Origin: Sphingomonas folli
GTDB lineage: Bacteria > Pseudomonadota > Alphaproteobacteria > Sphingomonadales > Sphingomonadaceae
Length of the DNA: 64,000 nt
NCBI RefSeq assembly: GCF_019429525.1
Contig: NZ_JAHXZL010000001.1
Coordinates: 434,001 to 498,000 of the forward strand
Direction of reading: 5' to 3'
Each line of letters starts with the position of its first letter. Positions within the stretch are counted from its first letter, which is position 1. A program made the translations under genes and the position numbers. The notes under the pieces were generated by a model. The model was not told where the DNA came from and ran no database searches. It was given only the letters and a program-made list of their open reading frames with translations. This document shows positions 1 through 7,616 of the stretch, in pieces.

Positions 1-419
1 TCGAGCAGCGGGCGCCAGCGGTCGTCGCGCGGGACCACCGCGCCGAGCGCGCGGTCGGGCGCGTCGGCGAGCGCGCGCGCGGCGTCGGTCATCCGCTCGC
101 GCGCGGCGTTGGCGGCGCGGTGATCGGCGCGCGCGAAGCCGAGGTCGCGCCACTGCTCGCCCCAGCGCGCGGTGTCGGTGGCGACGGAGAAGCCGCGCGC
201 GCGGGCGATCGCCGCCCAGGGATTGCGCCCGGCGGAGTGGAGCCAGCCGCAGCCGAGATCGACGGTGGCGGCATCGATGGTGAGGCTGCGCGCGCGCCCG
301 CCGAGCCGGTCGCCGGCCTCGAGCAGCAGGACGTCGCGCCCGGCGTCGTGCAGGTGGCGTGCCGCGGCGATGCCGGCGGCCCCGCCGCCGACGATCACCG
401 CGTCCGCGCCCGATCCCAC
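1..419 (-). CDS. FAD-dependent oxidoreductase, amine-oxidase-like (N-terminal part, cut by window edge)
   Basis: Only the first ~139 residues are present. The N-terminus reads as a dinucleotide-binding fold: VIVGGGAAGIAAARHL close to the start, then an acidic strand end LLLEAGDRLGGRARS, the GG-x-x-x-R-x-S pattern of flavin monoamine oxidases and phytoene-desaturase-like enzymes. The GTG start lies one base after the rpoH stop, and an in-frame TGA just upstream rules out a longer protein. The substrate cannot be told. Co-transcription with rpoH is likely from the spacing. Confidence 0.72.
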   Translation of the reverse strand, partial: MGSGADAVIVGGGAAGIAAARHLHDAGRDVLLLEAGDRLGGRARSLTIDAATVDLGCGWLHSAGRNPWAAIARARGFSVATDTARWGEQWRDLGFARADHRAANAARERMTDAARALADAPDRALGAVVPRDDRWRPLL

Positions 420-420
420 G

Positions 421-1323
421 TCAGGCGGTCAGCAGTCGCTTCTCGCCCGCCAGCCGCATCATCGCGCGCTGCAGCTTCTCGAACGCGCGCACCTCGATCT
501 GGCGGACGCGCTCGCGGCTGACGCCATAGACCTGGCTCAGCTCCTCCAGCGTCTTGGGATCGTCGGTCAGGCGCCGCTCGGTGAGGATGTGCTTCTCGCG
601 GTCGTTGAGGTCGGCCATCGCGTTCACCAGCATGTCGTGGCGGACGTCGGCCTCCTGCTGGTCGGCGACGATCTTGTCCTGCAGCGGCGCGTCGTCCTGC
701 AGCCAGTCCTGCCACTGGCCCTCGCCGTCCTCGCGCATCGAGACGTTGAGCGAGGTGTCGCCGCCCATCGCCATGCGCCGGTTCATGCTGACCACGTCGG
801 CCTCGGTCACCCCCAGGTCGGTGGCGATCTTCTGCACGTCCTCGGGGCGCAGGTCGCCGTCCTCGAAGGCGTCGAGCCGCGCCTTCATGCGGCGCAGGTT
901 GAAGAACAATTTCTTCTGCGCCGCGGTGGTGCCCATCTTCACCAGGCTCCACGACCGCAGGATGAATTCCTGGATCGAGGCGCGGATCCACCACATCGCA
1001 TAGGTGGCGAGGCGGAAGCCGCGGTCGGGCTCGAACTTCTTCACGCCCTGCATCAGGCCGATATTGCCCTCGGAGATCAGCTCGCTGACGGGTAGGCCGT
1101 AGCCGCGATAGCCCATCGCGATCTTGGCGACGAGGCGCAGGTGGCTGGTGACCAGCTGCGCCGCCGCCTCGGTGTCGCCGTGCTCCTGGAAGCGCTTGGC
1201 GAGCATATATTCCTGCTCGGGCGCCAGGATCGGGAATTTCTTGATCTCGGCGAGATAGCGGTTGAGGCTCTGCTCCCCGCCGAGCGCAGGGATCGTCGCC
1301 GGGACGTTGCTGCGTGCTGCCAT
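421..1323 (-). CDS. rpoH: RNA polymerase sigma factor RpoH (heat-shock sigma-32)
   Basis: 300 aa, the usual RpoH length. Directs RNA polymerase to heat-shock promoters. Region 2 is intact (ISEGNIGLMQGVKKFEPDRG and TYAMWWIRASIQEF). The RpoH box, the feature that separates this sigma from others and contributes to its regulation, is present as QKKLFFNLR at residues 136-144. The region 4.2 helix-turn-helix is GVSRERVRQIEVRAFEKL near the C-terminus. The ATG at 1323 is chosen over an upstream in-frame start at 1467 because it begins the conserved N-terminus and follows an AAGGGAGA ribosome site. It lies 73 bases after rluD on the same strand. Confidence 0.97.
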   Translation of the reverse strand: MAARSNVPATIPALGGEQSLNRYLAEIKKFPILAPEQEYMLAKRFQEHGDTEAAAQLVTSHLRLVAKIAMGYRGYGLPVSELISEGNIGLMQGVKKFEPDRGFRLATYAMWWIRASIQEFILRSWSLVKMGTTAAQKKLFFNLRRMKARLDAFEDGDLRPEDVQKIATDLGVTEADVVSMNRRMAMGGDTSLNVSMREDGEGQWQDWLQDDAPLQDKIVADQQEADVRHDMLVNAMADLNDREKHILTERRLTDDPKTLEELSQVYGVSRERVRQIEVRAFEKLQRAMMRLAGEKRLLTA

Positions 1324-1396
1324 GATCCTTGATCTCCCTTCCTGGCGGGAAGCGCGGCGGTGACCGGACGAGTGCCGGGCGGTGCGCGCTTCGAGC

Positions 1397-2344
1397 CTAT
1401 ACGACGAGGTGACTGAACAGTTCCTGCATGTCCCGCGGCATCGCACTGTCGAACGACAGCGTGGCACCGGTGATCGGGTGGATGAACCCGAGGCGGGCGG
1501 CGTGCAAGGCCTGGCGACGGAAACCGAGCGTTTCGATCACGCCGCGATGTGCCTGTTTCGTTCTACCATAGACCGGGTCGCCCAGCAAGGCGTGGCCGAG
1601 CGACGCCATGTGCACGCGGACCTGATGGGTCCGCCCGGTCTCGAGCCGGCACTCGACCAGCGCGGCCTCGCGCAGCGGCTGGAGCAACGCGTAGTGGGTG
1701 ACCGCGCGCTTGCCGCCCGCGACGACCGCCACCTTCTTGCGGTTGGCGGCGGAGCGCGCCAGCGGCGCGTCGACGCTGCCCGCCGCCGGCACGGGCCGCC
1801 CGTTGACGATCGCGCGGTAGCGCCGGTCGATCGTGTGCGCGGCGAACTGCTTGGCGAGCCCCTCGTGCGCGCGGTCGGTCTTGGCCGCGACCATCAGGCC
1901 CGACGTGTCCTTGTCGATGCGATGGACGATCCCCGGCCGCGCCACGCCGCCGATCCCCGACAGCGAGCCGCCGCAATGGTGCAGCAGCGCGTTGACCAGC
2001 GTGCCGTCGAGATTGCCCGCGGCGGGGTGGACCACCAGCCCGGCGGGCTTGTCGACGACGATGAGGTGCTCGTCCTCATAGGCGACGACGAGAGGGATGT
2101 CCTGCGCCTCGTTGTGCGCCGGGGCGGGCGCGGGGACCGCGACCGCATAGGCCTCACCCGCGCGCGACTTGCGCGACGGGTCGCGCACCGCCGCGCCGTC
2201 CTGCGTCACCTGGCCCGCGTTGATCAGCACCTTGAGCCGCTCGCGCGACAGCGTCGGCACCGCCTCGGCGAGCGCGCGATCGAGCCGCCAGCCGTCGGCC
2301 GTGGGCGCGATCGTCGCGGTGATAGTGGAAACCCCCCGATCCAT
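1397..2344 (-). CDS. rluD: RluA/RluD-family 23S rRNA pseudouridine synthase
   Basis: 315 aa. Isomerises uridine to pseudouridine in 23S rRNA; the RluD branch modifies helix 69. An N-terminal S4 domain covers about residues 15-75 (RLDRALAEAVPTLSRERLKVLI). The catalytic domain carries HRIDKDTSG at residues 141-149 with catalytic Asp144, and the later motif ETGRTHQVRVH. Length and S4 domain favour RluD over RluA, but exact site specificity is inferred. The next gene downstream is rpoH. The start is only 22 bases from the divergent JAMM gene, so the two probably share a promoter region. Confidence 0.9.
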   Translation of the reverse strand: MDRGVSTITATIAPTADGWRLDRALAEAVPTLSRERLKVLINAGQVTQDGAAVRDPSRKSRAGEAYAVAVPAPAPAHNEAQDIPLVVAYEDEHLIVVDKPAGLVVHPAAGNLDGTLVNALLHHCGGSLSGIGGVARPGIVHRIDKDTSGLMVAAKTDRAHEGLAKQFAAHTIDRRYRAIVNGRPVPAAGSVDAPLARSAANRKKVAVVAGGKRAVTHYALLQPLREAALVECRLETGRTHQVRVHMASLGHALLGDPVYGRTKQAHRGVIETLGFRRQALHAARLGFIHPITGATLSFDSAMPRDMQELFSHLVV

Positions 2345-2366
2345 CGGTCCATGCTATGTGGCGACG

Positions 2367-2816
2367 ATGATCGAGATTTCAATCCGGCTGCGTGACGAAC
2401 TCGTGGCCGCCGCGGCCGCCAGCGCGGACGAGGTGTGCGGCCTGCTGCTCGGTCGCGGCGCGCGAGTGGAGCGCGCGCTGCCGTGCCGCAACGTCGCGGC
2501 GACGCCGGCGACCCGCTTCGAGCTCGACCCCGCCGCGCTGCTCGCCGCGCACCGCGCGGCGAGGGCGGGCGGGGCGGCGGTGCTCGGTCACTATCACTCG
2601 CACCCCAGCGGCGACGCGCGGCCCTCGCCGCGCGACGCCGCCGACGCCGCGCCCGACGACAGCCTGTGGCTGATCGTGGCGGGCGGGGCGGTGACGGCGT
2701 GGCGCGCGGTGGCCGACGGCGCGCTCCACGGCCGCTTCGACGCGGTGGCGATGCGCGACGGCGGTTGCGAAGCCGGCGGCGACCCGCCACAAGGCGGCGC
2801 CACCCGCGCGGAGTAA
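2367..2816 (+). CDS. Stand-alone JAMM/MPN-type metallopeptidase (Mov34 family)
   Basis: 149 aa, essentially a single JAB1/MPN domain. The zinc site is complete: Glu22 in DEVCGLLLG, His77 and His79 in GHYHSHP, Ser87 and Asp90 in PSPRD, matching E...H-x-H-P-x7-S-x2-D. Bacterial proteins of this type cleave after C-terminal glycines of ubiquitin-like or sulfur-carrier proteins, or have unknown targets. No ThiS/MoaD-like partner is seen next to it. It is divergent from rluD and sits 9 bases upstream of chpT, so it is probably in one transcript with chpT. Its substrate is unknown. Confidence 0.8.
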   Translation: MIEISIRLRDELVAAAAASADEVCGLLLGRGARVERALPCRNVAATPATRFELDPAALLAAHRAARAGGAAVLGHYHSHPSGDARPSPRDAADAAPDDSLWLIVAGGAVTAWRAVADGALHGRFDAVAMRDGGCEAGGDPPQGGATRAE

Positions 2817-2825
2817 TCCCCCGAC

Positions 2826-3470
2826 ATGACGATCAGCCCGGTCGACTTCGCCTCTCTGCTGTGCTCGCGCCTGTGCCACGACCTGTTGTCGCCGGTCGGG
2901 GCGCTCAACAACGGGCTGGAGTTGCTCAACGACGAGACCGATCCCGAGATGCGCGCGCGCTGCCTCGAGCTGCTCAACGAGAGCGCGCGGGTCTCCGCGA
3001 ACAAGCTCAAGTTCTTCCGGCTGGCGTTCGGCGCCGCGGGCGGGTTCGGCGAGCGCGTCGACGTGCGCGAGGCGCGCCAGGCGGTGGAGGGGCTGCTCGG
3101 CGACAACAAGCGGCTCCAGCTGCAGTGGCTGATCGCCGAGCCCGAGCTGCCCAAGGCGGCGGTGAAGGTGCTGCTCAACCTCGCGCTGATCGCGGGCGAC
3201 ACGCTGGTGCGCGGCGGCACGGTGACGATCGGGGTGGAGGAGAGCGCCGAGACCACCGAGATCGTGCTGCGCGCCGAGGGGCCGCGGCTGGTGCTCGACC
3301 CCGAGTTGCGCGCGACGCTGACCGACGGCGCGAACGGCGCGGCGATCACCCCGCGCGCCGCGGCGGCGTTCCTGGTCAACACGATCGCGGCCGAGGCCGG
3401 CGGCTCGGTGATGGTGAGCGACGCGGTCGACGGGACGTTGCTGTTCGGCGCGGCGCTGCCGAATAGGTAG
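2826..3470 (+). CDS. chpT: Histidine phosphotransferase ChpT
   Basis: 214 aa. In alphaproteobacteria ChpT dimers pass phosphate from the hybrid kinase CckA to CtrA and CpdR in cell-cycle control. The helical hairpin has the phospho-acceptor in CSRLCHDLLSPVGALNNG (His18), followed by a degenerate histidine-kinase-like ATPase fold that does not bind ATP (about residues 85-210; ends TLLFGAALPNR). Length matches the family. It follows the JAMM gene closely. The nearest signalling genes are cheA and cheW about 1.1 kb downstream, an uncommon association. Confidence 0.88.
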   Translation: MTISPVDFASLLCSRLCHDLLSPVGALNNGLELLNDETDPEMRARCLELLNESARVSANKLKFFRLAFGAAGGFGERVDVREARQAVEGLLGDNKRLQLQWLIAEPELPKAAVKVLLNLALIAGDTLVRGGTVTIGVEESAETTEIVLRAEGPRLVLDPELRATLTDGANGAAITPRAAAAFLVNTIAAEAGGSVMVSDAVDGTLLFGAALPNR

Positions 3471-3638
3471 ACGGCGGCCCTGCTGCTCAGACCGGTGAGT
3501 TCTGCCACCAAGTCGTTGTGCCGACGAGTGGATCAACTGGCCCGCGACGGCGCTGCCAGAACAACGCGCGAACATTCGTCGCCCTAGAATGATCCTGCAT
3601 CCGATCGTGCGGATGTGAGATTAATCTGGGGCAAGATC

Positions 3639-4517
3639 ATGGTACGACCGACAATGACGGGCGCCGCGCTGGCGCTGGCGCTAATGCTCAGCGCCTGCGG
3701 CGACGACGGCAAGAATGCCAAGGCGTCCTCCGCGGCCAGCAGCAGTAAGTCTGGAACGACGAGCCCGACACCGACGCCGTCGCCCACGCCGCGGACCTAC
3801 TCGTACGACAAGGCTGCCAACCTCACGATCGATCGGACCTTCACGGGATATGATCGCTTCTCGTCCGCGGCCGTCGATGGCAAGTTCAAGACCGTAGACT
3901 TCTCGTCGTCCGACAGCGCCGTCACTTCGTTCGTGAGAAGTGACAGTAAGATCACCTTCGCTGACAGCTCGGATCTTCCCAACGGCGGAGTATTCTCTTT
4001 CCCCGGCATCAGTGGCGGTTCAGGGATCCACATCCAGAGCGGCGGGCGGTTGGTGGCGCTCGAACTGCCGGGCGAACTGTCATCGTACCAATATTTTCTG
4101 TTCGCCGAGTATGCTGACGCCGGGACCTATCGTCATTTCGTCATCGGCGCGCCGACCAACCCGGCCGAGATCAATGGGACGGGGACGCTTACCTATTCCG
4201 CTCTGATCGGCGAAGAATTCAACAAGTCCGGCGTCAAGCCAGCGCCGCTGACCGTCGACCTGGCGAAGAGCATCGTGTCCGGCACCGTGCCGCTCATCCA
4301 GGATGGCGGCAAGGCGACGGATGTCACGCTCACCGGCTCGATCGATGCGACGAAACATATCAAGGGCACGCTGCAGAGCAGTGACGGCAAGCTGACGGGC
4401 GAGTTCAGGGGCCGGCCGTTCGGGCCGGGTGGCAAGGAGCTGGCGCTCGTCGTCGCGCTGAAGAAGGAGGACGGCACGCTCGCGTCGACCCGCCTCACGG
4501 CTACTCTGAAGCAATGA
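3639..4517 (+). CDS. Secreted lipoprotein with C-terminal beta-barrel (TbpB-like surface lipoprotein)
   Basis: 292 aa from ATG 3639. The signal peptide ends in a lipobox LSAC (Cys near residue 20), then a long Ser/Thr/Pro/Lys-rich linker. The rest is beta-rich. The C-terminal ~110 residues (GTGTLTYSALIGEEF ... RLTATLKQ) look like the small eight-stranded barrel found in transferrin-binding-protein-B-like and Slam-exported lipoproteins: alternating strands, a VDLAKSIVSG turn and a GEFRGRPFGPGGKE loop. No ligand can be assigned. Base composition is visibly less GC-rich than its neighbours, suggesting accessory status. An alternative ATG at 3654 is possible. Confidence 0.6.
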   Translation: MVRPTMTGAALALALMLSACGDDGKNAKASSAASSSKSGTTSPTPTPSPTPRTYSYDKAANLTIDRTFTGYDRFSSAAVDGKFKTVDFSSSDSAVTSFVRSDSKITFADSSDLPNGGVFSFPGISGGSGIHIQSGGRLVALELPGELSSYQYFLFAEYADAGTYRHFVIGAPTNPAEINGTGTLTYSALIGEEFNKSGVKPAPLTVDLAKSIVSGTVPLIQDGGKATDVTLTGSIDATKHIKGTLQSSDGKLTGEFRGRPFGPGGKELALVVALKKEDGTLASTRLTATLKQ

Positions 4518-4523
4518 CGTGGC

Positions 4524-4554
4524 GGCGCGGCATCGACGGGCCCGGTGCCGCGCC
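4524..4554. terminator. GC-rich stem between lipoprotein and cheA
   Basis: A perfect 9-bp inverted repeat GGCGCGGCA (4524-4532) / TGCCGCGCC (4546-4554) with a 13-base loop that itself contains CGGGCCCG, just after the lipoprotein stop. There is no immediate T-run (a short CCCTTTTAA lies ~15 bases on), so termination is a guess. Confidence 0.4.
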
Positions 4555-4625
4555 TCCCTCAGTAAACACCCTTTTAACCGCCGCCGTGTCATGCCGCGCT
4601 CGCCGACAGGACGCGACGGGGCCGC

Positions 4626-6923
4626 ATGGACGATCTGCTGCAGGAATTCATCGCCGAGACGCGCGAGACGCTCGAGGCGCTCTCGGGCGAGATCGTCGGC
4701 TGGGAGGCCGATCCGAGCGATCGCGCGCGGCTCGACTCGATCTTCCGCTTCGTCCACACGATCAAGGGCAGCTGCGGCTTCCTCGACCTGCCGCGGCTGG
4801 CGCGGCTGAGCCACGCCGCCGAGGACGCGCTCGCCGCGGTGCGCGGCGGTGACCGCGTGCCCGACAGCGCGCTCGTCAGCGCCATCCTTGCGATCATCGA
4901 CCGGATCGGGGACCTGGTCGAGGCGATCGACGCGGGCGAGTCGCTCGACGACGGCGGCGAGGCGCTGCTGATCGCCGCGCTCGACGCCGCGCCCGCCGCC
5001 ACCGGCGCCGTCGCGCCGAGCACGCCCGCGCTGCCCGACGCCGCCGCGCTCGCCGCCGCCGCGCAGCGCCCCGGTCACAAGCGCTCGGTCCGGCTCTCGG
5101 TCGACCTGCTCGACCGCATGATGAGCGGCGTCTCCGACATGGTGCTCGCGCGCAACCAGCTGGCGCGCCACCTGCGCCAGATCGAGGACCCGCGGCTGGA
5201 GGCGATGCTGGAGCGGCTCAGCCTCTCGGTGGACGAGCTGCGCGACACCGTCACGCGCACGCGGATGCAGCGGGTCGAGGCGCTGTTCTCGGCGCTGCCG
5301 CGGCTGGCGCGCGACTCCGCCGCCTCGCTCGGCAAGTCGGTGACGCTGGTGATCGAGGGCGGCGACGTCGAGCTCGACCGCGAGATGATCGAGCTGCTGC
5401 GCGACCCGCTCGTCCATATCGTCCGCAACGCGGTCGACCACGGGCTGGAGGACCGCGCCGACCGCATCCTCGCGGGCAAGCCCGGCACCGGCGAGTTGCG
5501 CGTGGTCGCGCGCCAGGCCGGCAACCTCATCATCATCGACATCGTCGACGACGGCCGCGGCGTCGACACCGACCGGCTCGTCGCCAAGATCCTGCGCGAC
5601 CAGCCGTCGCGCGCCGCCGAGCTGCGCGGGCTCGACGAGGAGGCGCGGCTGCGGCTGATCTTCGAGCCCGGCCTGTCGTCGCGCGACGAGGTCACCGCTC
5701 TGTCGGGGCGTGGCGTCGGGATGGACGTGGTCAAGGCCAATGTCGAGCAGGCCGGCGGGCGCATCTCGCTGGTCAACCGGCCGGGGCAGGGGCTCACCGT
5801 CTCGCTCGAGGTGCCGCTGACGCTCGCCATCCTCAACGCGGTGCTGGTCGACGCCGCGGGCACGCGCTTCGCGGTGCCGCGCCAGTCGGTCGACGAGATC
5901 GTCGCGGTCGACGGCGGCGCGGTGCGGGTCGACCGTGTCGGCACCGGCTCGGTCGTGCTGCTGCGCGGCCAGCGGCTGCCGATGGTCGCGCTCGGCGACC
6001 TGCTCGACCGTGCGCCCGCCGAGCCGCCGCGCTATCTCGCGATCGTGTCGCTGCGCGAGGGCCGCTTCGCGCTCGCGCTCGACGGCGTGCGCGACACGCA
6101 GGAGCTGGTGGTCAAGCCCGCCGCGCCCGCGGTGATGCGCGCCGGCATCTACGCCGGCCAGATGCTGCCCGACGACGGGCTGCCGATCCTGCTGCTCGAC
6201 TGCTCCGGCATCGCCGCCAAGGCCGGGCTCACCTTCGAGCAGGCGCAGGTGCAGGTCACCGCCGTCGCCGCGGCCGAGGCGGTACGCGCCCTGCTGTTCC
6301 TCGACGTCGACGGCGAGCGCCGCCTGATCGTGTCCGACGCGGTGGACCGGATCGAGAAGGTCGCCGCCGGCGCGGTGCGCGCGCTCGCGGGCGGCACCTG
6401 GCTGACGGTCGACGGCCGCTCGGTGCCGGTCTGGGCGGGGCAGGGGGTCGTCGCCGAGACCGTGCGGACCGTGCTGCGGCTCCAGGCCGACGGGCTCGAG
6501 CTCGCCTATCCGGTCGAGGAAGCGATCGAGATCGTGCCGCTGCCGAACGACCTCGCCCCCGCCGCCGACCCGCACGGCGTGATCGCCGGGCTCGCGGTGA
6601 TCGCGGGCGAGCCGCTCGAGCTGGTCGACCCGCTCGCGCTGTTCGGCGCCTTGCCGGTCGCGACCGAGCGTCCGCTATGTCTGCTTCACGGCAGCGAGGG
6701 GGCGTGGATGGAGGCTTTCCTCAAGCCGACGATCGAGCAGGCCGGCTACAAGGTCGTCCGCGCGATCGCGCCGGGCCAGCGCGCCGCGGTGGCGCTGGCG
6801 ATCGACGAGGAGGCGGACAGCGCGCCGACGCCCGCGCTGCGGCTCAGCCGCACGCGCGGCCAGCCACTCTACCGTTACGACCGCGGCGCCCTGATCGCCG
6901 CGCTGAAGGAGCATCGCGCATGA
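4626..6923 (+). CDS. cheA: Chemotaxis-type histidine kinase CheA with degenerate receiver tail
   Basis: 765 aa. Domains in order: HPt with phospho-acceptor His44 in FVHTIKGSCGF; dimerisation helices (about 150-230); HATPase with the N-box DPLVHIVRNAVDHGLE and G-boxes DDGRGVD and GRGVGMDVV; then CheW-like regulatory sequence (about 400-530) and a second poorly conserved CheW-like stretch (about 540-670). The last ~85 residues (LCLLHGSEGAWMEAF onwards) resemble a shortened receiver without an evident phospho-accepting Asp. No CheY, CheB, CheR or receptor gene is nearby, so flagellar chemotaxis is not implied. Overlaps cheW by ATGA. Confidence 0.88.
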   Translation: MDDLLQEFIAETRETLEALSGEIVGWEADPSDRARLDSIFRFVHTIKGSCGFLDLPRLARLSHAAEDALAAVRGGDRVPDSALVSAILAIIDRIGDLVEAIDAGESLDDGGEALLIAALDAAPAATGAVAPSTPALPDAAALAAAAQRPGHKRSVRLSVDLLDRMMSGVSDMVLARNQLARHLRQIEDPRLEAMLERLSLSVDELRDTVTRTRMQRVEALFSALPRLARDSAASLGKSVTLVIEGGDVELDREMIELLRDPLVHIVRNAVDHGLEDRADRILAGKPGTGELRVVARQAGNLIIIDIVDDGRGVDTDRLVAKILRDQPSRAAELRGLDEEARLRLIFEPGLSSRDEVTALSGRGVGMDVVKANVEQAGGRISLVNRPGQGLTVSLEVPLTLAILNAVLVDAAGTRFAVPRQSVDEIVAVDGGAVRVDRVGTGSVVLLRGQRLPMVALGDLLDRAPAEPPRYLAIVSLREGRFALALDGVRDTQELVVKPAAPAVMRAGIYAGQMLPDDGLPILLLDCSGIAAKAGLTFEQAQVQVTAVAAAEAVRALLFLDVDGERRLIVSDAVDRIEKVAAGAVRALAGGTWLTVDGRSVPVWAGQGVVAETVRTVLRLQADGLELAYPVEEAIEIVPLPNDLAPAADPHGVIAGLAVIAGEPLELVDPLALFGALPVATERPLCLLHGSEGAWMEAFLKPTIEQAGYKVVRAIAPGQRAAVALAIDEEADSAPTPALRLSRTRGQPLYRYDRGALIAALKEHRA

Positions 6924-7360
6924 TCGGATCGCTGCATTTGGTGGCACGGATCGGCGGCTGCGGCGTGCTGTTCGACGCCGAACGGGTCGACTCGGTGGTC
7001 GAGGTCGGGGCGGTCGTGCCGGCGCCCGGCGCGTCGGCGGCGGTGATCGGGCTGGCGGCGATGCGCAGCCGCGTCGCCACCGTGCTCGACGTGCGCGCGC
7101 TGCTCGGCGTCGCGCGCTGCCCGGAGGAGAAGCGGCGCGAGGGCGGACGCGCGGTGGCGACGATCGTCGACGGTCACCTCTACGCCATCGCGGTCGACTC
7201 GCTCGAGGACGTCTCCACCTTCCAGCTGGGTGCCGCGCCGGCGGGGCTCGACACCGCGGGCGACTGGGATTTCGTCACCGGCATCGGCGAGGGCCAGCAC
7301 GAGACGCTGCTCGCGCTGGACGTCGACCGGCTGGTGGTGCGAGCGAGCGCGCTGGTCTGA
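6920..7360 (+). CDS. cheW: CheW-like scaffold protein
   Basis: 146 aa, a single CheW beta-domain (start SLHLVARIGGCGVLFDAERVD, middle GLAAMRSRVATVLDVRALLG, end ETLLALDVDRLV). CheW links CheA to chemoreceptors. It starts inside the last codons of cheA (ATGA overlap), so the two are translationally coupled and surely work together. No receptor gene is in view. Confidence 0.82.
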   Translation: MIGSLHLVARIGGCGVLFDAERVDSVVEVGAVVPAPGASAAVIGLAAMRSRVATVLDVRALLGVARCPEEKRREGGRAVATIVDGHLYAIAVDSLEDVSTFQLGAAPAGLDTAGDWDFVTGIGEGQHETLLALDVDRLVVRASALV

Positions 7361-7616
7361 TCCGCCGCTGGCGGCGACGCGAACCGCGGGCCGACCCGGC
7401 TCTGGCCACCATGTGTCGCGTGTAGCACCTCGCGGCGTCACTCTCTCCCGCGCTTTCCCGGGCGACCCGGCGGCGCCGTGACTGTCCGAACTCGGCCGCG
7501 CGGCGCCGAGCGGCGGAGCCACGTCGCGTCCGAAAGCATTGTGGTAGCGGTACCTCTCGTGCCATAGCGGCGCCTCGCCCGTACGATCTGATAAATCACG
7601 CTAGAGGAGGAGAGGG

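Noticed and set aside
1324-1467. N-terminal extension of rpoH to 1467
   Set aside because: The extra residues are basic and unlike any RpoH, and overlap the rluD end; ATG 1323 has a good ribosome site and the family start.
4080-6575. 831-codon minus-strand frame opposite cheA
   Set aside because: No recognisable domain and Arg/Gly/Asp-rich; cheA on the plus strand is certain.
4626-7360. Flagellar chemotaxis operon
   Set aside because: Only cheA and cheW are present; no receptors, cheY, cheB, cheR or flagellar genes in the window.
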